The position numbers and the translations under genes are program-made. Under the pieces are notes generated by a model. That model saw nothing but the letters and a program-made list of their open reading frames with translations, had not been told where the DNA came from and made no database searches. This document shows, piece by piece, positions 12,001 to 22,000 of a DNA stretch of 64,000 bases; position 1 is the stretch's first letter; every line of letters begins with the position of its first letter. Source of the DNA: Eopsaltria australis (Eukaryota; Chordata; Aves; Passeriformes; Petroicidae); the NCBI GenBank assembly GCA_034509425.1, contig JAVTVJ010000789.1, forward strand, positions 434,001 to 498,000, read 5' to 3'.

Positions 12001-15000
12001 TCTGGAACTGATCTTTGCCCTGAAGGCTCAGGGAGCAATGACAACACCTGACGGACCACCTGAACAGTAATTTCAGAAGAGAGACTTCTGCAGCTCTTAA
12101 CATTAGAATCACACTGATTGACTAGGCGAAATACATCTGAAGTTGAGCTGTATAAAGATGATGGATTAAATAAGCTTAGTCACAAAAGCAAACACCACTC
12201 CATCAGTTTATGTTCTAAACCCACTGACAGCAGCACAATAACCCCAGTCTCTCCTCTGTTCTGCAAAAAACTCAGACATCATTATTCTTTATTGTACCTG
12301 ATCCAAATTTCAACATCTGTGTTTACATTCCCTCCTATTTTGCAGTATCAAGGAAGGACAATTTAAGCTGAATGCTCTGCAGAATCTGCCTGGCAAGGAT
12401 GACATGACCACAGCTCTCTTTCCCAGCCCAGCTGTATTTTCAGGAGGGGGGAGAGGGGAGTGACAGTGACACAGAATCCCCCGAGCAGAGGTGCCACTTA
12501 CTCGTGCTGTTCTGTCATCGTAGCCATCATCAGACATTAAGAAGTCACAGACTCCTCTGGTGGGGATGCTGGTGTTCTCTGTAATCCACGTGTGCAGGTA
12601 AACTTCTCCCAACACCCGTTTCATGTGTTCCCGTGTCAGGTGCATTTCTACGGCCTCAATCTGTGCCTGTATTTCAAGAAGCTTTTCTACCATTGGCTCG
12701 CGGCCTCCAGTGTCACTGGACTGATGGAGAGAATCCTCTGCAGTGTCATCGATGTCCACACCTTTGCCTGTGTCCCCCAGGCTCTGCTTGCTGGCTTGTT
12801 TTGAAGTTCCTTCCTCTTGATCATCTTCAGTGCTGCCCATTCCAGGGGAATCCGATATCAAGATTTTGGCATCCTCATGTGAAGGTCTCCACGTGACCTC
12901 TGAGGGGGCTTTCTGCATCGACTGGTACAAAATCCTCAAGAGAAACAGCTTAAACCTCCAGAAGTAAGTGGAGCCACAGTTCTCTATCTTTTTATCCAGT
13001 GCTTCCTGTAAGAACTGAGGAATGTGCTTATCCTTCAAGATTTTCCAGCGTACAAGATCCGTCAAGTCCACCTGGCGGAAGAGGTTCTGAACAGAAGATT
13101 CCAAGAGCTGTGCAGCTGCCTCCTCAAAAGTCTTGAGGGTGACAAACTGGACCTGGTAGTTTTTGTTGACGGGGTGCAGCCCGTTGGCCATGCCCTCGGT
13201 GGTGATGACCGCCAGGTACGCCCCGCAGGGGCTGACGGCGATTCCGTGAGTCCTGACGGAGCCAAACACCTCCGAGAGCTTTATCAGCTGGTGCTCAAAC
13301 TTTAAAGCAACGTCTGTGAAGATGGGGATGAGCTGCCTGACCTTGCCATCGCTGGAGCAGGTGTACACCGTGCCGTTCTGCTTGTCCGCAGTCATGGACA
13401 CGATGGGCAAGGAGTGCAGCCCTGTCACGTGGGAGTTGTGCACGTTCAGCCCCGCTTTGGATATCAACAGCAGGCACCAGAACACGTAAGGGCCCCTCGC
13501 AGCCACCACCAGGCTGCAGCTGCATTTCTGGTAGGGGTGGTAGAGAGGGATGCATTTGATGCTGTGCACGGGCAGCTGGTCCATCTCCTGCCACAAGACC
13601 ACGGGCTGTCTCAGCGTGAAGTAGCCTTTGACCGCCTTGAGGTTGACTGGGATGATCTTCACGGGGCCGTAGGCGCTGCCCACGATCAGCCCGCTCATCT
13701 TGCGGTTGTTGTGCTCGTACTCCCACCACGACAACACGCTGGGGGAGCCGATCCCCGACTCGATGGTGTTGCAGGAAGTGATGGATTCCTTGCCCAGGAA
13801 GGGCAGCTGGAACTGCCACACGGCGATGTTGCCGTTCTCGAAGAGCACGGCCAGCAGCACGCTGCCCACGTCGCGGCACTCGTTGTTGTGCTTCACCTGC
13901 TGGGTGGTGCAGATGCCCGACCACTCCATGCGCACCGGGGTCTGCATGCTGTGCCTCCGCTGGAACTCGGGGAAGTCCCCCAGCTCCCCGCAGGGCGTGT
14001 CAGCCTTGCACAGTTTGTAGCTGGCCTCCAGCAGGCGCTCGCCGTACAGCTCGGTCAGGTCCACCAGCTGCACCCACTGCAGCCTGTTGAGGTTGGCGTG
14101 GATGGTCAGGCGGTTGTCCATGGTCAGCGCTGCCAGCAGGCACCTCCCGTTGGCGTCGCAGCCCAGAGGGGACCAGCTGGAATATTTGAAGCCCCTCATG
14201 GGTGTCAGGGACTTCCCCTCGGGGTTGAACACTCGGTCCAGCATAAAGGTCTGGCTGACGGTGGGATCCACTGAGCTGGCAAACTTCTCCTTGCACTCAG
14301 CCACCTCCTTCTTTGGGCCAACCTAAAAGAGGACAAAAAGGACCTTTAAAACAATTGTACAGCTGTTTTTTTTTGGAAAGGTTTTCCTGGAATAAATTCC
14401 CTCTTGAAATAGAGCATCCCCAATCACAACCAACACTATGCTGGTTAATTAATGTCACTCCTAAAGACTTCAGCTTCATTAATGCCCTGAATTTGCATCG
14501 TTTTGACTCTCAGCTATTGAATTTTTGTCTGCTGAATCAAAGAGCCTGTTTTCATATTTCTGGTCTTTTAGAGATACCTTGTATAATATGTAAATACTCG
14601 ATATTTCAACTCTACTCCATATTCTCAACACTGTTTTAGAAAATAAAATCAGATTCACAACAGAAGTATTATTTAGTAAGATATACACCCACACCTGCCA
14701 TCTTCGTAAAAAGTCCCTTGAAAGCCAGAGAAATCCCTGCTGCAAAAATCCTTCAGCTTAGGTAGCAAAACAAAGATTCCTACCTAAAATTGTACAGAAA
14801 TAACTGTACTGGAGCTCGGGTGATTCTCAGAGAAACTGCAGAACTTCAGACCCACCCCTGGGCACTATCCCCTGAGGGATATGGTTTCCTCAACCTTGTG
14901 CTTTTAAAACGAGAGATCCTGCAGCAATTTCTGGGCAGGGCAGGGTCAGCTCCCCAGGAGGAAGGATCAGAATCCCGGGATGGGTCTGGGCTGGAAGGGA

Positions 15001-15696
15001 TTGCAGTGGGGGAGACTCCAGACCCTCTCTGGATTCTACACAGGAATAAATCTCTTCCTCATGTTCAGGTAGAGCTCCGTGTCTATCAGCTTACGCCCGT
15101 TTCTCTTGTCTTATTGCTTGGCACCACCGGGAAAACCACAGACTCATTAAAGTTGGAAAAGCCTCTGAGATCATCAAGCCCACCTCGTCATCCATCCCAG
15201 AACACCGAGTGCCACGTCCACTCGCTCCTCGAACACCTCCAGGCTCGGTGACTCCACCACCCCCCTGGGCAGCCCATTCCGAAGCCTCACCACCCTTCCA
15301 GCGAGCCAATTCCTCCCAACGTCCAACCTGAGCCTGCCCTGGCTGCCTCTCCTCGCCACCTCCCCCTTTAGACACTGCTCCACCCTGCCGGGCGCTCACC
15401 TTGAGCATGCAGGCGGCGGCGGGGGCGGGCACGGCGGTGCGGTGGATGACCATGTCCTGCCCGCCGCTGTGCACGTCGCTCAGCTGCTCCAGCACGGCGA
15501 TGCTGCGGGCCGTGCTCACCGACACCCGGTGGTCCTCGGACCAGGCCAGCGGCTCCAGCCCGCTGGCGGCGTGCTGCAGCCGCACCGCCGGCTCCCGCCG
15601 CACCGCCGTGAGCCGGAACCCGGCGCTCGCCGCCGCCGCCTCCTCCGCGACCGCCTCGAGCCCCAGCGGCGGCTCCTCCCGCCCCGCCGCCGCCAT
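9034..15696 (-). CDS. GTF3C4: General transcription factor IIIC subunit 4 (TFIIIC90), complete
   Basis: Five coding exons on the minus strand (15696-15400, 14322-12502, 10825-10695, 9844-9756, 9098-9034) join with consistent phases into 800 residues; human is 822. The product is the 90 kDa subunit of TFIIIC, which binds the internal promoters of tRNA and 5S genes, helps recruit TFIIIB and RNA polymerase III, and has reported histone acetyltransferase activity. Residues 1-about 590 form the TFIIIC delta-type beta-propeller region, recognisable from SGLEPLAWSEDHRVSVSTAR, MDNRLTIHANLNRLQWVQL and ENGNIAVWQFQLPF. A variable acidic/serine-rich linker follows at roughly 595-660. The C-terminus is a cysteine-rich zinc module with C725, C728, C742, H746, C751, C758, C766, H769, C792 and C795, ending CDSPVF as in the family. 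The start ATG (15696-15694) has A at -3 and G at +4. It shares a divergent promoter with DDX31. Confidence 0.96.
9756..9844 (-). CDS. GTF3C4: GTF3C4 coding exon 4
   Basis: The minus-strand acceptor TTTCACAG and donor CTGAAG|GTAAAA bound an 89-base exon. It reads CFLTYQSCQSLVYRRCLLHD and then SIARHPTPE, contributing C751, C758, C766 and H769 of the zinc region. Confidence 0.94.
10695..10825 (-). CDS. GTF3C4: GTF3C4 coding exon 3
   Basis: The minus-strand exon starts after TGTTGCAG and ends CTCAG|GTAATG. It encodes VLIGHILKKMNKQTFPEHC, SLCKEILPFTDRKQAVCSN and GHIWLR, with C725, C728, C742 and H746 as zinc-ligand candidates. The intervening introns (9099-9755, 9845-10694, 10826-12501) show no further coding exons. 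Confidence 0.95.
10826..12501 (-). other. GTF3C4 intron 2
   Basis: This 1.7 kb phase-0 intron has donor GTAAGT at its 12501 end. Reading past the donor stays open for about 60 codons, so intron retention would give an altered C-terminus without the zinc module. I see no repeat or RNA gene. Confidence 0.8.
12502..14322 (-). CDS. GTF3C4: GTF3C4 coding exon 2 (main exon, 607 residues)
   Basis: This 1,821-base exon encodes residues 100-706, from VGPKKEVAECKEKF to MSDDGYDDRTAR. The minus-strand acceptor is TCCTCTTTTAG at 14323-14324, and the donor CACGA|GTAAGT follows 12502. It contains most of the beta-propeller, the highly conserved FAEF-like segment (here FPEFQRRHSMQTPVRMEWSG), the acidic linker and the start of the C-terminal region. 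Codon GC at third positions is high towards the 5' half (13.1-14.3 kb), in contrast with the AT-richer 3' part of the same exon. Confidence 0.97.
14323..15399 (-). other. GTF3C4 intron 1
   Basis: The intron is 1.1 kb and phase 0. It contains a CR1 fragment reaching to within about 40 bases of the exon 1 donor; the remainder shows nothing recognisable. Confidence 0.85.
15130..15362 (-). mobile_element. CR1 LINE 3' fragment (minus orientation) in GTF3C4 intron 1
   Basis: Read on the plus strand it shows the reverse complement of the CR1 tail: ACTCATTAAAGTTGGAAAAG, CTCTGAGATCATCAAGCCCA, GCCACGTCCACTCGC, AACACCTCCAGG, GGTGACTCCACCACCCCCC, GGGCAGCCCATTCCGAAGCC and CCAACCTGAGCCTGCCCTGG. It retains more CpGs than the other copies. 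This may reflect insertion next to an unmethylated CpG island or a younger age. Confidence 0.9.
15400..15696 (-). CDS. GTF3C4: GTF3C4 coding exon 1
   Basis: The exon encodes 99 residues: an Ala/Glu-rich start MAAAGREEPPLGLEAVAEEA, then the conserved FRLTAVRREPAVRLQHAASG, LEPLAWSEDHRVSVSTARSI and VIHRTAVPAP segments. It ends CMLK|V with donor GTGAGC. The N-terminal low-complexity part is shorter than in human, which accounts for most of the length difference. The exon lies inside the CpG island. Confidence 0.95.
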
Positions 15697-15977
15697 GTTC
15701 CCGCCGCCTCACGGGCCGCGCGCACGCGCCGCCGCCGAAGCCCCCGGCGGGCCCGGCCCGGGCTGCCCCGCTGCCGCCTGCGCGCCCCGCGGGCCCGGGA
15801 GCGCGGTTCCAGGGGATGGGGAGAGCCCTCACGGAGCCCCCGCAGCGCCGCGGGGTGGATGGGACAGCCGGGGGAGCTCCGGGCTCGGGGGGAGCCGCGC
15901 AGCCGCCGCCGGGCAGCCATCACGGGCCGGGCCGGGCGAGGGGCGGCCCCGGGGCCCTGCGGAGGAGCGGGCGGGAC
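15697..15977. promoter_or_regulatory. Bidirectional CpG-island promoter of GTF3C4 and DDX31
   Basis: Only 281 bp separate the two divergent start codons, so transcription start sites and 5' UTRs of both genes must lie here. An exception would be upstream noncoding exons, of which I see no sign. The interval is extremely GC- and CpG-rich and lacks a TATA box. A near-match to NRF-1 (CGCGCACGCGCC) is at about 15719-15730 and a GC box (GGGGCGGCC) near 15940. Both start codons sit in an ATGGCGGCGG word resembling the YY1 consensus. The island extends into both first exons and into DDX31 intron 1. Confidence 0.88.
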
Positions 15978-16013
15978 ATGGCGGCGGGCGTGGGGATGCG
16001 CGGCCTCGGCCGG
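15978..16013 (+). CDS. DDX31: DDX31 coding exon 1 (inferred start)
   Basis: ATG at 15978 is followed by [11 protein letters not shown] and the donor CGG|GTACGA. The exon is exactly 12 codons and phase 0, which fits exon 2. There is no long protein to compare, so the call rests on Kozak context, phase and distance to the promoter. An internal ATG (residue 7) is also possible. Confidence 0.7.
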
Positions 16014-19000
16014 GTACGAGCGGAGGGGAAGGGAAGGGAGGGGTGTGGGGTCTGTGGGATGCGGGACAGGGCAGGGCACCCTGCGGGACACGGGACACTT
16101 GGGGACACGGGGCCCTGCGGGACTTGGGAGACGGGGCACGGAACCGTGCGGGACACGGGATGCGGGACCGTGAGCGGGCGGGAGGCAGCGTCCGCCAAGT
16201 TGTTAAATGGAGCTTTTGGCTCCCCCCGGCCCTCGCCGGGGCTGCTCCGGCCCCGGGGCCTGCAGGCGGCTCCCCGGACGGGGCTCGGGCAGATCCGGGC
16301 TCTCCCCAGCCCCAGGAGCGGATGGGCTGCGGGCAGAGGCGCTGCCCTCACTCACCGCGGTTCCCTTGGCGGGCTGTGGGTGATGCTCCCCCAGCCCTCT
16401 GCCTCATCTCCAGACACTTGAAAATGCTCTTGAGAGGCGTTTTTAAAGCATGTTTTGCGCAGTCACGGGAGAAGTTGAATGAAATCCTCCAGGGATGAGC
16501 ACTAGTTGTGGCTTCAGATTGCATTTCAGCAGTGTCAGAAGCCTCAGTGGGGTGGTGGATCTGATGGAGTGGGAGTTGTGTAGCTGCAGAAACCAACTTT
16601 GATTTCTTTAGTCACGGAGAGGGCGATTCCAAAAATAAGGTCTCTGTGGGCTGATGTTTGTGTGTTAGCTCGCAGTCAGTGCTGACTCTGGCTTGTTTGT
16701 TCACTTAGAAGCAATCTGGTGCTCTGAAAAGGAAGCTCCAGCCGCCACATGGGAACCCACCCGTGAAACGCAAACGTAAATTATCCACAAACACCTTCGG
16801 GAAGGGAGGCACGGAGGCTGACAGGAGGGAGGAGGGGAGCTCAGCACAGAAACCTCTTCCTAAGAAGCAGCTGTCTGACAAACGAAATGAAAGCCAGAAG
16901 AACAAACCTTTCATTAAGACGTCCAGCCTGTTTAAAAACAACCCGGATATCCCAGAAATTCGCAGGTATTTTAGGCAAATGGGAGGGGGAAAAAAAACCT
17001 TGCAATGCCTTGAAATTCAGTGTCTTGAATTCTTGAAGTTGCTTGGTAGATGAAGTTTTGTTGCTGATTGTGTAGAATGCTGTTGGATCATTTTCAGCCC
17101 TACTGTGTGTTTCGTTTTTGTTTCCCCTAACTCAGAAAAGAAGTGCAGCAGGTGCAAGAAAATGTTTTCACTACAGATTCCTTCAGCCAGCTGGACCTGC
17201 ACCCACACCTGGTGAGTGGCAGGAAGGCCTACATGCCTGAAAAACGTGGATTTTTGGGTGGGGGGCAGGTAAGAGAGCTGAGAGATGCCCCTTTATTCGT
17301 GGTGACCTGGATACTTCACCCGATTTTATCATTCAGGGTGCTGGCCCCTGTCCTGACCTGTCCCCAAACACTCCCAGCACTCTTCATGTTTGCAGCTGTA
17401 ATAACAAAAAAACACAGAAAACCAATTATGGTGTAATTCTGATCATCTAAGAAGTATCTTGAGGACATTTGAGGGAACTTTATGGATCAGTTATGCAGAG
17501 AATAAATGTCAGTGTTCTGGGTTTTGTTCTGTCTTAACAGTATAAGGAGTAACAAAAGGAGCATTTTGACATTCAAATGTTTATTTCTCTTTATTGTCTC
17601 TCTAGATCTCCACAATAAACACTGTTCTAAATATATGCAGCATGACCAGGTAAGCAAATCAATACCAAAACTTTGCAGTTTACCCCTAAAAGCCAATCAT
17701 CTGTGATTATTTCATTATCTGTAATTGGCTTGTGAAGACCACAGTCCCACTGTCCCGTTTGCTGTTGACTTTGTAGGGAGTCCTGCCTGCTTATTTGATA
17801 CTTGAATCATAAATCCATTTGGTTTGAATTTGTCAAATCTGATGCTTATCCAGTGGTTCTACTTAGAAATCACCTCAGCTGCTGTAGCTGCACAGCAGAG
17901 ATGAGTGTGAGGAATTTGGGGTACAGAGTTCTGAGACAGTCACTGCATGTTAAAATCTCGGGATTCTATCCTGTGTTGCACCTGCATTTCCTGCCCTGCT
18001 TTGTTCCTCACCCAGTGTTCAGAAGCAAACAATTCCTGTGCTCCTGCAAGGCAGAGATGCCCTGGTGAGATCTCAGACTGGTTCAGGTCAGTGTTGGACT
18101 GTCCCTGTCCTTCCTTAGGGTGTGGTAACTGCATTTCTTTGGTTAGATCTTAGTGGGATACCACCACCTCTCTGTTCTGATTGACCCTTTGTTGAATTGC
18201 ATGACAGTCTTCCATTCTGGAAGCTTCCTACTTAATAGAAACTTTTCCAGATTCAAATTGCAGTTTAAGAATGGTGGGATAAATGCTGCTTTGGTTTGCT
18301 GGAGTGTTGTAATTGCCAACTATTTTTTTTTAATGGAAAGTTTTTTTTTTATTCTCTCCCTTTTAAAAAAAGGTAAAACTCTTGCCTATGGGATTCCACT
18401 TGTACAGTCTTTGCAAGGGATGGAAACCAAAATACAGGTAGGTCCAACAGCACTAAATGTATTTGCTTTTGATACTAAGATTAATAAAAATGAAATCCAG
18501 CTCTTGTAGTCATTACTGTCTCTTTTTCATACAAGCAGTCTGTGTTCCCTTTTATTTGTCCATGTGACAACTGGGATTTTCCAGTTCAGGTGAGATGTGG
18601 ATGGTACAAGATCAATGTTACCCATTCCCCACTGCTCCATGCAGCAGGATAAACTGGAAATGGGCTAAATTATCAGGTTTGGAGAAGGTAGAGAGCAGAA
18701 GAGACAATGGTCTGGAAGCTGGGAGAACTGAAAACAAAGGTTACTGCCATGGCTTTAAGAGGAGTAGGTTTTTAACTTTTGGCATGGAGTGGGATTGGAT
18801 AATTGCTCCCAGTTTGGATCACACACCAGCAAATGCTGCTGCAGGTCTCGTGCAGATCTTTATGGAAAGAGGTCATCCTGACTGAGGGGGTTGAAGCCTT
18901 TCCAGCCCATCCTGGATTGTCACTCACTGCACCTACAGATTATTGCTGTGCATCAAACAGGAGAGAGCATCCCTGCAGCTCAGGAACACGAGTGACACAA

Positions 19001-22000
19001 TGTGTGTGTGCAATAAAATGTTGGGTTTGACTGTGAGCTTTCCCAGCAGGGAGGACAAGGCAGTGCAGGACTGATACGTGAAAAAACTTGATTCTTTGAA
19101 AAGCTGTGGGGCAGAAATACCCTAAAATGCTGTGTGTGAACTTGCACTGAAGCCCTTCAGAGCCCTGTGTGCTGGCTGGGAGCAGGGAGGTGTGGAAGGG
19201 CTCTGTTCAGTCTTCTCTCAGAGCCCTGCTCTTGTGTGTTTGCAGCGCAGTGATGGCCCCTACGCGCTCGTGCTCGTCCCAACCAGGGAGGTAGGTGCCT
19301 TTTCCTTTCTCACCCTGTTTCAACACTGATTTTTGAGGCTTTAGATGTGGGTCCATCAGAGTTCCCCACATTAGAAAACACTGTCAGTCCTTTTGCTCAG
19401 ATCTTGCCCTCACAAAGTTGTCATTTTTGCCAACCAGAGTAAGAAAGGAGTTTCTCAGTTCTCCTCCTGCAGTTGGAATCTTTGTGGAGGCTGCAGAACT
19501 TCTCTGGCTCAGTGCCTGCCTCATGGCTGGCTCACACAGGGGGAATGAGTAAAACCAATGAATTCAGCTTTACAAATGTTAGGTTTATACAAATGTTTCA
19601 TTTTTAAAACTGCTTTTGCAAATCCATAAGTGAATGCAGAAGCTGAGGCCTCCAAGAGTTGGTTTCTCCATTGAACTCTTCTATTTAATTTATATTATTT
19701 GCAATTGCAAAGGCAGTGTCAGAAGAGGGTATCAACCTTTTTCATTTTTTTTTTGTATGTCAAATGGTAATAACTTCCATGTGGAGAATTGATTGCAGGT
19801 ATCTCATTTGGGGTCCAATATTTTGTGCAACCTGCAGTGCAATATCTCTGTTACCTGAAAGGAGAAGGCTCTGAAGCTATTTAAATTTTTACAGCAACAA
19901 CTTACTGCCTCTTTAGGATGCCTTGTGAATACTAAGCATGGAGGAAATTGTGTGTAAGCTCGTTTAAAGGGCTAGCATTGAGAGTACTGAGGAGGATAAT
20001 TTGTAATTACAATTGGTGTTATTTTGTATTGGAAGCAATAACCTTCCTTGAGGAAAGAAATGCAGATAGAAAGATCCAGTGGCACAATCACTGTAGGTCA
20101 GGTGAGGAACAGTGACGGCTGCCAGAAGATGATTGATCTATGTGTTCCCTTTTCACGGTGTTTTTTTTTCCAGAATTTCTATAATTTTCCCATTTATTCT
20201 TCCTCTGGAGCAAAATCTTGTGTACCTGTAGCTTGTTTACTCCCAAGGCATTCACAGAAGCCAGAAGTCTCTCTTGTCCTGAGAGCTGGCTCGTGGAGCT
20301 GAGCCAGGAGAGAGGTTTTTGAACAGGTCAAAATACAATAAAAGAGAGATTGTTCAAGAGAAAAAAAATAATAAGCAGCTTCTAAAAGAAAAAGTAAGGA
20401 TGCATTTAGAATTCTGATAACATAACTAGATTAATTTACGGATTTTTGAGCCATAGGGATTTGTAATCCTGCTTTTCAGTCCAGAGAGACTTTGCCAGAG
20501 CTCATTTTCTTTTGTTGATTTCCATAGCTTGCACTCCAAAGTTTTGATACAATCCAGAAACTACTTAAGGTAAGAATTCAATGCTCTGTGTTCTACTTAT
20601 TCCTGTAAGGGGCTGAACAACTTCAGTTCCTGTGAATTCAGCTGGAGGTTTAAGGAAATCCAGCACCTGGCAAGATGTACGGCCCTTGAAGATGAATGTG
20701 TTTAAGTGTGTGATTTCCCTGTGGCATGTTTTAAATTATTACATGAGCAATTAAGTGATTAATTATGGCACCCTAGTTGCACATGAGCTGATAAACAAGC
20801 ATAGTTGATTTTCAGAGCCATTTGTTTTTAGAAATACCTTTCATTGTCTGGGGCTGAGTTATGAATGGAAACTCTCGCGGTGACAAGGACCGTTTTACTG
20901 AAACTAATACTGGACAGATGGGTTTCAGATGGGGAGTAGGACTTGGTGAACTGCTTTGCCAGCTGAATGACTGGAGAAATGAGAAGGCTTTTAAAATCAT
21001 TAAATGATAGTGCTTTCCTTGTAATTGAGGCAGAGTGTCTTACCATTGGGCTAGAAGGTGTTTAAATCATTTATTTATCTGATCCATATTTCCACCCCCT
21101 CTTCGTTTTCCCTTGGAATAATAGGGTACTTCCTTATTATTTATAAGTCTTATAAATTTGTAAGTCTTAAAAAGAGACTTACAAGTCTTTTTTTTTTGTG
21201 CTGGAGCTGTGATCACATCACGTGCACGCTGCTGTCAGCCCCATCCTCTCTCTTTCTGCCAAGAAACATCATTTTTTGATTAGGCTTTGTCTTCTTATTA
21301 AGAAGAATCATTGCTGGTCTTGGTTTATTTTCTGTAGCCATTTACCTGGATTGTGCCTGGAGTGCTAATGGGGGGAGAAAAGAGAAAATCAGAAAAAGCC
21401 AGGTAGGAAACCAACTTCTTAAATTGTATTTTGGGTCCTTCTGCTCTACAGACTTTCTGTCTATTGCTCTTCTTCAGAGTGTTTTTCTTACTAGGAGGGA
21501 GGATGGTGAGCTTGGATCAAGCTGTGATCCCCTGGATCTTACACAGGCACAGTGGCTGGGTCAGCAGGAAACATTCACTTCCCCCAGTTGGATCTGTTTC
21601 TAAAATGTTGATGAGCCTTCTGAGAAGATGATCTCTTGTGTCAGTATTTTTTTTTCCCTCTCCTGACAAACACCTGTATTTGCTTACCACCAACTGTATT
21701 TGTTATGGGGGAAATTGCTTTCTGGAGAAGAGATTTCCTGGTGTTAAAAATCCCTTTTTTTCCCCTTTTCAAGAATTGAATTGTAAGCTTGTAATCCGAA
21801 ATGGAATTTTCATTTCTCTCTCTATAAGCATACACAAAAGGAAGTTTACTCTTGACAGTAAAACAAGTACTCAATTAGAAAAGAAAACCTAGCTGGGGTG
21901 TGTTGGATTTTTTAAAAATATTATTAGTATTTCTTTCCACCCTGTCCTTAGCACTGAGTGTGCCTTTGAGTATCAGAGTATCAGTGATGAGCAAGGATAA

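Noticed and set aside
13295..14274. Long antisense ORFs (209 and 286 codons) over GTF3C4 exon 2
   Set aside because: Shadows of a GC-rich coding exon; the minus-strand frame carries the conserved TFIIIC90 protein.
15401..16498. 365-codon plus-strand ORF across the CpG island
   Set aside because: GC-rich DNA has few stops. The ORF is low-complexity Ala/Arg/Gly/Pro and antisense to GTF3C4 exon 1.
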